Shown here piece after piece: positions 24,161 to 32,688 of a stretch of 61,832 nucleotides of DNA (its first letter is position 1; each line of letters opens with the position of its first letter). A program made the position numbers and the translations under genes. Source of the DNA: Chloroflexota bacterium (GTDB lineage: Bacteria; Chloroflexota; Anaerolineae; Anaerolineales; UBA11858); assembly GCA_016865865.1 (NCBI GenBank), contig VGOC01000007.1, positions 1 through 61,832 on the forward strand, read 5' to 3'. The notes below the pieces were generated by a model. That model saw only the letters and a program-made list of their open reading frames with translations. It was not told the origin of the DNA and did not search any database.

Positions 24161-25399
24161 TCACGGTAAGAAATTCAAAGGATTGACTTTGGCAGCGTTA
24201 TACATCATCTCGAAGTGCAGGTGAGGCCCGGATGAATTGCCAGTTACCCCAACCGTGCCAATCACCGCGCCCTGATAGACGCTTTCGCCGCAACCCACGT
24301 AGTAATCATTGAGGTGGGCGTACAATGACTGCCAGCCATTGCCATGATCCATCACCATCAGATTTCCGTATCCGCTGTAGCTCCAGCCCGAATACACCAC
24401 CACACCATCATCAACGGCATAAACCGAGTCTCCGATGTCGCTAGCGATATCAATGGCAGGGTGATTGGCCGAGGGATTGTAGTCGTATCCCCCGATCCAG
24501 TGTCCGGCGGTAGGCCAAATGAAAAGCCCATCCCCAACGATGCCCTCAGCAACGTCGCCGCAGTGGCCGGGGCCGTAAGTGCGCGCCACAGCAGGGTTAT
24601 CGCGCGGGATGCGCGGCGGCCCATAGTCAATCATCTGGCGTCTACCGCCTGGGACGATCAACATCGTACCCGGTTCGATATTGAGATTACCAAGCTGCGC
24701 TGTGTATATGTCGAATTCATTCCCTGACCACTCGAGGATATCCATCGGATCAACCCCATAGTATTCGGCCACTTTTTGAAAGTTCTCCCCCTGGCTCCAT
24801 TTGTGATACGTGCCATCTATGGGCATGATATTCAACTCTTGCCCAACCTGCAGGCGGTGAGGATTATCCTGTAAAGTATTGGAATTCGACCATAAGATCG
24901 TCTCTGGTTTGAGACTGAATTTTTCTGCGATGCTGAAGACCGAATCCCCGGCTTCAACAATGTAATGGATCACGTCAACGCGTGGTCGCGTTGGGATGGT
25001 GGTGTGTAGACCCGCTTTACGGATGATCCCTTGGGAGAGGGGATCTCCAGATGTGGTGATCGCCGGTAAACCGGAGGTTCCGCTCTCGGGAGTGGGCGTG
25101 AGAAGGAAGGAAGCAGAAGCGCCCTGGCTCTCGTCTGGCAAGTTATCGAAAACAGCCTGCAGATAGAACGAGCGCATCACCCAGACCACTAACAGCACAA
25201 CAACCAGAGATAGCACCAGCGTGCCTGCCCTCATGGCAGGCTCTACCAGGCCAGCGTGGGTGATCAGTTCCCAGATTGGCTCGAACCAATTCCCAGCTTC
25301 TCGACTCGGCTCCGAAGGGGCAATCGCTTCGCTTTGGGTTTTTGTTGTTATGAGGGGTTCTTCGGAGAGGGGAGAATCTTCGAGGGGATCAATCGTCAT
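24161..25399 (-). CDS. Membrane-anchored LysM/M23 metallopeptidase
   Basis: A 412-residue cell-wall enzyme: cytoplasmic N-terminus (1-58), one membrane helix (about 60-80), a Ser/Pro linker, a LysM peptidoglycan-binding domain (HYIVEAGDSVFSIAEKF), a second LysM-like motif (YHKWSQGENFQKVAEYYGV), then an M23 (LytM) domain. The zinc ligands are visible in HPAIDIASD and HLHFEMM, with the partner His in LYAHLNDYY. It probably cleaves peptide cross-links or acts as an amidase activator. It converges on arsM. Confidence 0.93.
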   Translation of the reverse strand: MTIDPLEDSPLSEEPLITTKTQSEAIAPSEPSREAGNWFEPIWELITHAGLVEPAMRAGTLVLSLVVVLLVVWVMRSFYLQAVFDNLPDESQGASASFLLTPTPESGTSGLPAITTSGDPLSQGIIRKAGLHTTIPTRPRVDVIHYIVEAGDSVFSIAEKFSLKPETILWSNSNTLQDNPHRLQVGQELNIMPIDGTYHKWSQGENFQKVAEYYGVDPMDILEWSGNEFDIYTAQLGNLNIEPGTMLIVPGGRRQMIDYGPPRIPRDNPAVARTYGPGHCGDVAEGIVGDGLFIWPTAGHWIGGYDYNPSANHPAIDIASDIGDSVYAVDDGVVVYSGWSYSGYGNLMVMDHGNGWQSLYAHLNDYYVGCGESVYQGAVIGTVGVTGNSSGPHLHFEMMYNAAKVNPLNFLP

Positions 25400-25429
25400 A
25401 ATCTTGCCTTTGCGCGGGGCATCATAACA

Positions 25430-26311
25430 TCACGACAAAGGGACGTCAAGAAACGATATCCCCTCGAAAAGATCGCTTTGGATTATCGAACCTGTGGGAG
25501 GCGGGTACGCTTGCATGAAGAGGTCTGTGTTCCCAAAGCCGAACAAACGAAACAACCAGCGGAAGGCGCCGCCGGTGATCGCCGGTCCGATCTGGCTGAC
25601 ATGACAGGATGATGCGGCTTCTTTGCGTTCGACTACCGCGCGGTAGTTGATTCTGGCGTGGATGGGAAAATCTACGATCATCTCAGTCAGGTCAATATCT
25701 TCATTCCGCCCCCAACGGCTGGGGTCTTTGCGGAGCAAGCGCAGAAGGCTTACGACAAAACGCAAGAAGCGCTTCGAGATCGTATGATAGTAGAGTTTCT
25801 GGGGGCTGTATGGGGGCAGACCGTCCTCGAAAGCGGCATCCCCCGCCAAATCGCAGGCCCGTGTCGCCGCCTCGTGGATACGAATATGATCGGGATGACG
25901 ATATCCTCCAATGGGATCGAACGTCAACACGACTTGCGGTTTCAATTCACGGATAAAACGCGCCACGTTCGCCGCAACTTCTTCCAGCGGCGCGGCGCAA
26001 AGAGCATCTGGATGCTCGTTGTCGGGCGAGCCGGCCATGCCAGAGTCGCGGTAATTCAGGAAGTGCACACCCTTCAAACCCAGGTGACCCGCTGCGCAGC
26101 GCAACTCAGAAGCGCGAAGATCGGCGATCGAGGTGTACTCTTTCAAATATTCAGGCCCGACTTCGCCAGCTTCGCCGCGGGTGGCGCACACCAGGTGCAC
26201 ATCCACGCCGCGCTCGGCGTAAAGGGCCAGCGTGCCCCCCATGCCGAAGGATTCGTCATCGGGGTGGGCAAGGACTGCTAATAAGGTGAGCTTGTTTTTC
26301 GAATTGGACAT
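25430..26311 (-). CDS. PIG-L/LmbE-family deacetylase
   Basis: A 293-residue zinc-dependent N-deacetylase. The motif AHPDDESFGMGGTLA near the N-terminus carries the catalytic Asp and the His/Asp/Glu metal site, and GGYRHPDHIRIHEA supplies the third metal His. The family includes GlcNAc-PI deacetylase and the bacillithiol and mycothiol enzymes BshB/MshB; substrate cannot be told here. There is no ribosome binding site; a TATAAT ends 11 bases before ATG, suggesting a leaderless mRNA. Confidence 0.9.
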   Translation of the reverse strand: MSNSKNKLTLLAVLAHPDDESFGMGGTLALYAERGVDVHLVCATRGEAGEVGPEYLKEYTSIADLRASELRCAAGHLGLKGVHFLNYRDSGMAGSPDNEHPDALCAAPLEEVAANVARFIRELKPQVVLTFDPIGGYRHPDHIRIHEAATRACDLAGDAAFEDGLPPYSPQKLYYHTISKRFLRFVVSLLRLLRKDPSRWGRNEDIDLTEMIVDFPIHARINYRAVVERKEAASSCHVSQIGPAITGGAFRWLFRLFGFGNTDLFMQAYPPPTGSIIQSDLFEGISFLDVPLS

Positions 26312-26322
26312 AATTAGGCGGA

Positions 26323-26328
26323 ATTATA
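26323..26328 (-). promoter_or_regulatory. Candidate -10 box giving a leaderless transcript
   Basis: On the minus strand TATAAT lies 11 bases upstream of the PIG-L start codon, so transcription would begin about 5 bases before ATG. Confidence 0.45.
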
Positions 26329-26402
26329 TCACACAACTCATTCGAAACACACCCTACAGATATGCCGATGACCGGGCAGACAACCCGGAGCCGTAAATCG
26401 CA

Positions 26403-26429
26403 CAAATCAGCAACACGATTGCTGATTTG
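26403..26429. repeat. Stem-loop between HAD and PIG-L genes
   Basis: CAAATCAGCAA and TTGCTGATTTG form a perfect 11-bp stem with a 5-base loop. The T-tract is poor. It may act as a weak terminator for the HAD gene. Confidence 0.5.
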
Positions 26430-26466
26430 CGCGTTTCGTATCAGGCTGCGCTGGCAGGGATTTGGA

Positions 26467-27072
26467 CTACCCGTTCAGAATCGCGCCCAAATCTCTTCGC
26501 GTCTGCTCGACGCATACGAATTGGATGCCAGCCATGCCAACCGCTAAGGCGCCTTCGATATTTTGAGCGAAATCGTCTATCAAAACAGCTTCGGACGGAG
26601 CGACGCCTATCCGTCCCAGGGCAATCTCGTAGATGCGCGCTTCGGGTTTCATAATCCCCTCCTCAGAGGAGATAACTATGACATCGAATGCATCAGCAAT
26701 CTTCCAACGCTCGGTGATCACGGCGCGCAAGTCATTCCAGGCGTTACTGAGCAGCGCGGTGATGTATCTCTCACGCAGCGAGCGGATATACTCCACAAGA
26801 TCGTAATCTACAATATCGCCCGCCCAAAAGCGTTTTTGAAAATCCACTAGCCCTTCGTGAGAGAGGCCATATTCCGCGCGCACGGCTCGCCAGAGTTCGT
26901 CTGGGTTGATCTCGCCAAGCTGAACCCGACGGCCCAGATCGCCTGCAAAGACAGTCATTTCCAATTGTTTGCGCGTCACCCCCAACTGAGTGGCCAGTTG
27001 CTCTCGCGAGGTATGGTCTTCGGTGCGCATGATGACACCGCCTATATCCCAAACCACTGCTTTTATGGACAT
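26467..27072 (-). CDS. HAD-superfamily hydrolase
   Basis: A 201-residue HAD-IA type phosphatase-like protein. Motif I is VVWDIGGVIMR (nucleophile D9), motif II TALLSNAWND, motif III Lys in GIMKPEARIYE, motif IV VLIDDFAQNIEGA. The cap is an alpha-helical insertion (about residues 17-85). The start at 27072 (MSIKAVVWD) has GGAGG 4 bases upstream. The second Asp of the classical DxD is Gly-Gly-Val-like, as in the YihX/DLGNV subgroup. Substrate unknown. Confidence 0.88.
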   Translation of the reverse strand: MSIKAVVWDIGGVIMRTEDHTSREQLATQLGVTRKQLEMTVFAGDLGRRVQLGEINPDELWRAVRAEYGLSHEGLVDFQKRFWAGDIVDYDLVEYIRSLRERYITALLSNAWNDLRAVITERWKIADAFDVIVISSEEGIMKPEARIYEIALGRIGVAPSEAVLIDDFAQNIEGALAVGMAGIQFVCVEQTRRDLGAILNG

Positions 27073-27139
27073 ATTTCCTCCATTCGATAGCTGAACTCCT
27101 TGAGGGAGCAAATTCTTTATAAACAGAGCAAGATTCTGT

Positions 27140-27196
27140 ACACGGATCAACACGGATTGCACGGATTATTAATTTTTTCATCCGTGTTCGTCCGTG
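27140..27196. repeat. Degenerate CACGGAT repeat with inverted arm
   Basis: ACACGGATCAACACGGAT and CACGGATTATT, then inverted ATCCGTGTTCGTCCGTG. The interval 27073-27551 (479 bp) has no gene. It holds this block, a CTGAGCGGAGCCGAAG-type repeat at about 27206-27222, family B copy 2 and element C. Confidence 0.7.
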
Positions 27197-27296
27197 ACAC
27201 TTGTACTGAGCGGAGCCGAAGTGTCCGTGTCCAAGAAATCAGCGTCTCGTCGGTTTGAGGCGAAGCTTCGTTGGACAGTTACCCGTTTCCAGAGAT

Positions 27297-27418
27297 GAGT
27301 CCACTGCAATAAACTTCGAGTAGAGGATTCGGGGCGGCATATATGGGAGTACGTGCTGCGCACGCACCCCCATATATGCCGCCCCGCCCCCTCGTTCATA
27401 TGTTTTTTCAGTGAACAC
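27297..27418. repeat. Miniature element, family B copy 2
   Basis: 122 bp with ends GAGTCCACTG and CAGTGAACAC, central palindrome GGGGCGGCATATATGGG...CCCCATATATGCCGCCCC, and direct repeats AGAGAT at 27291-27296 and 27419-27424. Confidence 0.88.
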
Positions 27419-27451
27419 AGAGATTCTACCCCGACTTCAGGGTATGACGAG

Positions 27452-27543
27452 TATCATCTCAATAATAAGGGGAGCGGGGGGTGTGCGGGCGGCGAAGCCG
27501 TCCGCACACCCCCCATCTTCCCCCAAGTTATTGAGAAGATACC
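27452..27543. repeat. Miniature element C
   Basis: 92 bp with ends TATCATCTCAATAATAAG and, inverted, GGTATCTTCTCAATAACTTG. The core hairpin is GGGGGGTGTGCGG/CCGCACACCCCCC. It is flanked by perfect 8-bp direct repeats ATGACGAG (27444-27451 and 27544-27551); the right repeat abuts the GNAT stop codon. It is the only copy in the window. Confidence 0.8.
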
Positions 27544-27551
27544 ATGACGAG

Positions 27552-28562
27552 TTATTCGAGCGGTTTCCGGTAAAGGGTGGCTTTCTTGTAGATTTGGTAT
27601 CCGACGCTACTGTATAGATCGAGCGCCTGGTTCGGGTTATTGGAATCCACACCCAGGGCGGTCTCTTCCATACCCATTTCGCGAAACATCTTGATGCTTT
27701 GCACAAGCAGCGAACGCGCTAATCCGCGCCGACGCCATGGTCGCCGGACTGAAATATTTTCGGTATAGCCCCTATGGCGTTGATATTCCTGGTTTTCATC
27801 CTCGCTAAAGAAATTGAGCACCATCCCCGCGACCTGATCTCCTTCCCAGGCAACCTTCCACAACGTGGGATCGAAAGTGACCGGGTTGGAGAGCCAGCGT
27901 TGGTAATCCTCCTCTGTAGTTTGTACATGCCCCCAATGATCACGAAAGGCTTCATTCTGTGCATCCCAGATCAGGCGGTAATGATCCTCCATTACGGGGC
28001 GCACCTCCAAACCTGCGGGCATGGGCGCTTCAGGAAGCGGGGCAATCATGCGCCGCAGCATTTCATAGCCCCAACGAACCGCCTCGTAACCATTGGCTTT
28101 CAACAACGCCGCCACCCCCGGCTGCCTGTCAGAATGATCATTCTGGAAGAATTTTGGCGCCTCAGCAGGATGTTGTGCAGCGATTTCATAGATTCGGCGT
28201 TCATTCTGTCTCAGGATGGCAGTACCGATCCCTCGACGACGCCACTCCGGCGCGATCCAGCCCAGGGCGTAGTAAATGTAGTTCCCTTCACTCTCCCTGA
28301 ACCAACCCGCGCGCCCGTAAGCAATCGGTAGTCCGTCAATTTCGACGAAGATCATGTCGGTGAAGGGATTGCAGTTGACCAGATGCTCGAAATGATGGGC
28401 GACATTCTCCAGGGTCATCGTGTATTCTATACCATCTACTGCTTTACAAGCATTAAAGACATTCATGACGGCCAGATAGTCAGGCTCCCCGCGGAAATAG
28501 CGGAAGCCCAGGCCTGGAATTCGAGGCGCTTCTGGAATGATGAGGTGTGTATTTGTATTCAT
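27552..28562 (-). CDS. Tandem GNAT acetyltransferase
   Basis: A 336-residue protein with two GNAT folds. The first acetyl-CoA loop is ALGWIAPEWRRRGIGTAIL (about residues 98-116); the second is ENISVRRPWRRRGLARSLL (about 275-293) followed by LGVDSNNPNQALDLYSSVGY. Tandem GNATs include mycothiol synthase-like enzymes; the acyl acceptor here is unknown. The start at 28562 (MNTNTHLIIPEAP) has GGGAG 8 bases upstream. Upstream in-frame codons come from family E repeat DNA and were excluded. Confidence 0.88.
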   Translation of the reverse strand: MNTNTHLIIPEAPRIPGLGFRYFRGEPDYLAVMNVFNACKAVDGIEYTMTLENVAHHFEHLVNCNPFTDMIFVEIDGLPIAYGRAGWFRESEGNYIYYALGWIAPEWRRRGIGTAILRQNERRIYEIAAQHPAEAPKFFQNDHSDRQPGVAALLKANGYEAVRWGYEMLRRMIAPLPEAPMPAGLEVRPVMEDHYRLIWDAQNEAFRDHWGHVQTTEEDYQRWLSNPVTFDPTLWKVAWEGDQVAGMVLNFFSEDENQEYQRHRGYTENISVRRPWRRRGLARSLLVQSIKMFREMGMEETALGVDSNNPNQALDLYSSVGYQIYKKATLYRKPLE

Positions 28563-28579
28563 GGTTAGCTCCCAAAGAA

Positions 28580-28631
28580 GTAAAACGTGAAACGTAATAC
28601 GTAACTTTCTCTTCACGTTTTACGTTTCACT
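28580..28631. repeat. Family E repeat between GNAT and MFS genes
   Basis: Units GTAAAACGTGAAACGTAATACG and inverted CACGTTTTACGTTTCAC. On the minus strand it supplies the last codons and the TAA stop of the MFS gene (GAA ACG TAA at 28628-28620). Confidence 0.8.
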
Positions 28632-29891
28632 TGTAACGCTCGCTTCTGTCAGCGTGAGTTTTGAAGCCTGTTTTTCTTCTGGTGTTTTGAATTTCAACCA
28701 GGCTGGGATAATAGTCAGCAGGGCGATGCCAATAGTAATCCGGAAGGGGGTCTGCGGGCTGTAGCGATCCCACAATTGCGCGCCGATGGCCGGCGCAGGG
28801 AGCGAAAACAGCCCCAGGCTGCTATGCAGCAACCCAAAGGCAGTGCCGCGCAGATTCTCGGGCACGGCTTTGCTGATCAGTGAGTTATATGCCGGGGACA
28901 TCATGCCCACGCCTATCCCAAAGATCGCCCAGGCAATCGCATATCCCCAAAATGTGTACACCTCCAGGAAAATGACGATGCCAATGGCGTCGAGGAGGAA
29001 GCCGCCCACAATGGCCACGCGCTCGCCTTTGGCGTCAGCCAGCTTGCCCGCGGGGAGGGTGGTGACCATGTTGAATACCCCGAATATCGAGGCGAGTAAG
29101 CCAATTTCTCGCATGCTCAATCCGCCGATCTCTTCCAGGTAGAGCGACTCGAGGGTGAAGGACATGGTGTAAGCGATATCGCGCACGCCATCGGTGATCA
29201 GGAGCCAGGTGATCAGGCCGCCCGCCAGCAGCAGGCCAGTCAAGGCGCTCAGTTTCCCTTTCAGATTGCCCAAAGAGAGCTTTTCTGGGTTGGACTCCGA
29301 GCCTTTCGCGGCGGTGCGCGCCATGCCAATGCGGATGACTGCCGCCATAGTGTACAGCAGCCCTGCGCAAATCAACATCATCTTGAAGCCGTATTCATCG
29401 GCAAGCCACCCCCCTAGCGGGGGCCCGATGATCACCACAAGCATGAAGATGCCTTCGATGGCGCCGAACACCCTCGCGCGGTTTTCCTCGGAAGATTGCT
29501 CGGCGATGAAAGCGCTGTAGCTTGGGCCAACCAGGGAGCGGGTGACGGCGCCCAATCCCTCACCCAGCAAAACCCATTGCCAGGTGGGCGCAAGGATGAC
29601 GCCAATGTACGAGATCACTCCTGCAACACTGCCCATGGCGATGCTGCGCAGGCGACCTAGTGAGTCCGATATCCAACCGCCCAGGATCTGAAAAACCAGG
29701 GGGATGATGCGCGATAGGGTGAAGAACAACCCCACCTGCACAACGTTCGCATTGAGTTCTTTCAGATAGAGCGGCAATAACGAGCCATACATATTGCCGG
29801 CGATATTGGCCAACACCATTCCTGCCATGAACAACTTGAGGACGTTATTGAGCAGTGGTTTCTTCGTTGTTGCTGTATTCTGTGTTTGCAT
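28620..29891 (-). CDS. MFS transporter (drug-efflux type)
   Basis: A 423-residue transporter with 12 predicted helices. The loop 2-3 motif GGWISDSLGRLRSIAMG and the motif-C-like region GPPLGGWLADEYG indicate drug:H+ antiporter-like MFS. The start at 29891 (MQTQNTATTKKPLL) has GAAGAG upstream. The stop codon lies in repeat DNA. Upstream are two consecutive intrinsic terminators and a 33-codon leader ORF with its own promoter, so expression may be controlled by attenuation. No substrate can be assigned. Confidence 0.88.
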   Translation of the reverse strand: MQTQNTATTKKPLLNNVLKLFMAGMVLANIAGNMYGSLLPLYLKELNANVVQVGLFFTLSRIIPLVFQILGGWISDSLGRLRSIAMGSVAGVISYIGVILAPTWQWVLLGEGLGAVTRSLVGPSYSAFIAEQSSEENRARVFGAIEGIFMLVVIIGPPLGGWLADEYGFKMMLICAGLLYTMAAVIRIGMARTAAKGSESNPEKLSLGNLKGKLSALTGLLLAGGLITWLLITDGVRDIAYTMSFTLESLYLEEIGGLSMREIGLLASIFGVFNMVTTLPAGKLADAKGERVAIVGGFLLDAIGIVIFLEVYTFWGYAIAWAIFGIGVGMMSPAYNSLISKAVPENLRGTAFGLLHSSLGLFSLPAPAIGAQLWDRYSPQTPFRITIGIALLTIIPAWLKFKTPEEKQASKLTLTEASVTSET

Positions 29892-29964
29892 TGCGACATC
29901 TCTTCTTTGTTTTCGCTTGTTTCGCCCCCTCTCCCAATATGAAAGGGGATGGGGGTAAGGGACA

Positions 29965-29997
29965 CAAAAAGGCCACGGATTTCTCGTACCCGTGGCC
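29965..29997 (-). terminator. Leader terminator 2 of the MFS gene
   Basis: On the minus strand GGCCACGG pairs with CCGTGGCC across an 11-base loop, followed by TTTTTGTG. It lies 74 bases before the MFS start. Confidence 0.8.
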
Positions 29998-30030
29998 TGG
30001 AAGGAGGCGCGTTTGCGCGTGGAAAATAAA

Positions 30031-30069
30031 AAAGCCACGGGTTTTCGCTGCGAAGCGCACCCGTGGCTT
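30031..30069 (-). terminator. Leader terminator 1 of the MFS gene
   Basis: On the minus strand AAGCCACGGGT pairs with ACCCGTGGCTT, with an inner GCGCTTCGCAGCG loop region, followed by TTTTTTA. It lies about 19 bases after the leader ORF stop. Confidence 0.85.
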
Positions 30070-30087
30070 AGGTAAATTTAGGTTTGT

Positions 30088-30189
30088 CTAAATCTCCAGG
30101 TCGGCAGGCGCACTTCGCGGCAGCGCAACAACTCCACCGGTATCGGCGGAGCGGCGGACTTTAACTTGATTGACGATGTAGTTCTGCAT
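30088..30189 (-). CDS. 33-residue leader peptide ORF
   Basis: ATG at 30189 with AAGGAG 11 bases upstream and stop TAG at 30088. The product begins MQNYIVNQVKVRRSADTGG and ends SAPADLEI. It sits between a good promoter and two intrinsic terminators upstream of the MFS exporter. GCGCACTTTG just before its start codon is complementary (9 of 10) to CGAAGTGCGC near its 3' end, so ribosome position could switch RNA folding. This fits translational attenuation as in some antibiotic-resistance genes, but no known leader peptide is recognised. It could also be an independent small protein. Confidence 0.5.
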   Translation of the reverse strand: MQNYIVNQVKVRRSADTGGVVALPRSAPADLEI

Positions 30190-30228
30190 CAAAGTGCGCT
30201 CTCCTTGTCTGTAAGGTTAACGTGGGCC

Positions 30229-30258
30229 AGTCTATCACGATCCTTCAGGCAATGTCAA
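30229..30258 (-). promoter_or_regulatory. Promoter of the MFS leader
   Basis: Minus strand: TTGACA (30258-30253), 18-bp spacer, TAGACT (30234-30229). The start point would be near 30222, giving a roughly 33-base 5' region before the leader ORF. Confidence 0.6.
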
Positions 30259-30277
30259 GGTTAATCGAAGATTAATC

Positions 30278-30389
30278 GTAAATACTCAGCCAAACGGAGA
30301 AATTCCCGAAAAAAGGGTGTGCGCAGGGGGCTACGCCCCCTGCGCACACCCTTTTTTCGGGTAAATCCGTTCGATGGCTGAGCAGTTAC
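30278..30389. repeat. Miniature inverted-repeat element, family A copy 4 (inverted)
   Basis: 112 bp, opposite orientation to copies 1-3, with perfect 8-bp direct repeats GATTAATC (30270-30277 and 30390-30397). It lies between the divergent MFS-leader promoter and the MEMO promoter, insulating the two with its bidirectional terminator. Confidence 0.93.
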
Positions 30390-30418
30390 GATTAATCTAT
30401 GGTACCAACGCAAGGCTG

Positions 30419-30427
30419 TGCTAAAAT
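30419..30427 (+). promoter_or_regulatory. Extended -10 promoter candidate for the MEMO gene
   Basis: TGCTAAAAT, 40 bases before the start codon at 30468. Confidence 0.45.
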
Positions 30428-30467
30428 CAAGACAGGTAATGGTGTACGTGTTTCCATGGAGGTAAAG

Positions 30468-31319
30468 ATGTCTGAATTAACCGATCTTCGTCCCTCCCCG
30501 ATCGCGGGCCAGTGGTATCCTGGCAGCGCTGGCCTTTTGAGTTCTAGCGTGGATGGCTACATAGACGCCGCCAAACTCCCCGCTATCGAAGGGAAGGTTA
30601 TCGCCCTGGTAGCGCCCCACGCCGGGCATATCTACTCCGGACCAGTCGCCGGATACGCCTTTGCGGCGGCGCGTGGTCTAAGCCCAGAGTTGGTGGCCGT
30701 TGTTTCGCCGATGCATCAGCCCTACGCTCAGCCGCTGCTCACCTCGGGGCATGATGCTTACCAAACCCCGCTGGGATGCTTGCCAATAGACCAGCAGGCC
30801 GTCAGCAAAGTGGATGAGCTTTTGAAGGTCGAATTAGGTTTCGGTCTGTCCCCCGTGCGGGACGACAGCGAACACTCTTTAGAGATCGAATTGCCTTTCT
30901 TGCAACGAGCTTTGGATGGAGAATTTCGCCTCTTGCCGGTGATGGCGCGCGATCAGAGCAGGCGGGTCACGCACGCCCTGGGGAGAGCTTTGGCCCACAC
31001 ACTGGCGGAGCAGGACTCCCTCATCGTGGCCAGCACGGATTTATCCCATTTCTACTCCCAAGGGACTGCCAGAGAACTGGACGGGGAAATGCTCAGGTTG
31101 TTGGAGAATTTCGATCCTGAAGGCTTCCTCCAGGCCGAGGAAAAAGGAGTGGGATTCGCCTGCGGCCGCGGCGCAGTAGCTGCGGTGTTATGGGCGGCCA
31201 AAGAATTGGGGGCGAATCAAGTGAAGATACTCCATTACGCCACCTCCGGCGACGTCAGTGGAGATTACCATCGAGTTGTTGGTTATGGCGCAGCGGTAAT
31301 TTATCGTTCGAAACCATGA
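30468..31319 (+). CDS. MEMO1-family protein (AmmeMemoRadiSam system protein B)
   Basis: A 283-residue MEMO fold related to extradiol dioxygenases. Family motifs: the N-terminal AGQWYPGSAGLL, VAPHAGHIYSGPVAGYAF, SPMHQPYAQPLL, DDSEHSLEIELPFLQR, STDLSHFYSQ and FACGRGAV. The three metal-site histidines of the family are retained (PHAG, EHSLE, LSHF). Human MEMO1 binds iron or copper; bacterial members usually lie with AMMECR1 and radical-SAM partners, which are absent here. The start at 30468 has GGAGG 7 bases upstream. The next gene begins 10 bp after the stop. Confidence 0.9.
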   Translation: MSELTDLRPSPIAGQWYPGSAGLLSSSVDGYIDAAKLPAIEGKVIALVAPHAGHIYSGPVAGYAFAAARGLSPELVAVVSPMHQPYAQPLLTSGHDAYQTPLGCLPIDQQAVSKVDELLKVELGFGLSPVRDDSEHSLEIELPFLQRALDGEFRLLPVMARDQSRRVTHALGRALAHTLAEQDSLIVASTDLSHFYSQGTARELDGEMLRLLENFDPEGFLQAEEKGVGFACGRGAVAAVLWAAKELGANQVKILHYATSGDVSGDYHRVVGYGAAVIYRSKP

Positions 31320-31329
31320 AGAAAATTCA

Positions 31330-32688
31330 ATGGAAACCACACTTGGAATCGATTTACTAAAATTGCTTGCAGTCTTGGCGCTCGTCTTGGCGAATGGTTT
31401 CTTCGTAGCCGCAGAATTTGCCCTGGTAAGCGTGCGCGGGACGCGCATCGCCGAACTGGTGACGCAAGGAAATCAGGCCGCGCGTTGGGCTCAAAAAGCG
31501 CTCGAAAACCCGGATCGGGTGATTGCTGCTACCCAATTGGGGATCACCTTGGCCAGTTTGGGGCTGGGGTGGGTCGGTGAGCCGGCGCTGGCGCATCTAT
31601 TGGAACCAGTCATCCTTCTATTTCCAGTAGATATTCAAAACACGGTTTCTCATAGCATTTCCGCGGGAGTTGCCTTCGCGATCATCACCTTTTTGCATGT
31701 CGTGGTTGGCGAGTTAGCTCCGAAATCCATCGCCCTTCAAAACCCGGAACGCACATCCTTGATGGTTGCCCGACCCACCCTTTGGACTGAATGGATTTTC
31801 AAGCCCTTCATCTGGGCGCTGAATGGCGCCGGAAATTTCCTGCTCAAGTTGGTTGGGGTCAAACCAGCCATCGGTCACGAACTTGTGCATTCGGTGGAAG
31901 AGTTGAAAATGATCGTCAACGCCAGCGCAGAGGGGGGCGTGGTCGAAGAGGAAGAACGCGAAATGCTTCACGCGATATTCGACTTTGGCGAATTATTCGT
32001 TCGTCAGGTAATGATCCCGCGCACAGAAATCCTCGGATTCGAGGCAGACATGAACTTAGAGGAAAGCATCAAAATTGCTACCCTGTCTACTTTCACGAAG
32101 TTCCCGGTTTACGAAGATAATCTCGATAATGTCCTGGGGGTAGTTCACATCAAAGATTTATTGCGCGCAGAACATGATCCCCAACGCCAGAATTGCCGGG
32201 CGCGCGATCTCATTCGAGAAACGTTTTTCGTGCCCGAGACTGTTCCAGTTTGGCGAGTCTTACAAGAATTCCGAGATCGCCGGCAGCACATTGCCATTGT
32301 CATGGACGAGTTCAGCGGCACAGCAGGGTTGGTCACATTGGAAGACCTGATGGAGGAGATCGTTGGGGAAGTCAGCGACCCCTTCGATCTCACCCAGCCT
32401 GAAATCCAGAAACACCCCGACGGATCGTTTACTTTGGATGGCCTGGCGCTGATCGAAGAGGTCAATGAGGCCCTGGGGTTGAATCTCATCGAACCCCACT
32501 ACGATACCATTGCCGGATATGTGCTGGGGAGACTCGGTCGCGTCCCTGAGATTGGCGACGCCATCGAGGTCGAAGGCCTTCGTTTCCAAATTCAGTCCAT
32601 GGATGGCATGCGCATAGAGCAATTATCTCTCAGCCCAATCAACAAGAAAGCCAGGCGTGACACATCCAGTGAATCGGAACAGGTATGA
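31330..32688 (+). CDS. CorC/HlyC-type membrane protein with CBS domains
   Basis: A 452-residue protein: DUF21/CNNM transmembrane domain (about 1-200, three or four helices), a CBS pair (about 215-345, with VMIPRTEILGFEAD and KFPVYEDNLDNVLGVVHIKDLL), then the CorC_HlyC transporter-associated domain (about 365-440). Homologues are linked to Mg2+/Co2+ or Na+-coupled Mg2+ export and are often misnamed hemolysins. Its stop overlaps the priA start by 4 bp (ATGA), so the two genes are translationally coupled. Confidence 0.9.
   Translation: METTLGIDLLKLLAVLALVLANGFFVAAEFALVSVRGTRIAELVTQGNQAARWAQKALENPDRVIAATQLGITLASLGLGWVGEPALAHLLEPVILLFPVDIQNTVSHSISAGVAFAIITFLHVVVGELAPKSIALQNPERTSLMVARPTLWTEWIFKPFIWALNGAGNFLLKLVGVKPAIGHELVHSVEELKMIVNASAEGGVVEEEEREMLHAIFDFGELFVRQVMIPRTEILGFEADMNLEESIKIATLSTFTKFPVYEDNLDNVLGVVHIKDLLRAEHDPQRQNCRARDLIRETFFVPETVPVWRVLQEFRDRRQHIAIVMDEFSGTAGLVTLEDLMEEIVGEVSDPFDLTQPEIQKHPDGSFTLDGLALIEEVNEALGLNLIEPHYDTIAGYVLGRLGRVPEIGDAIEVEGLRFQIQSMDGMRIEQLSLSPINKKARRDTSSESEQV

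Noticed and set aside
28563-28616. N-terminal extension of the GNAT protein
   Set aside because: Encoded by the family E repeat; the start at 28562 has its own RBS.
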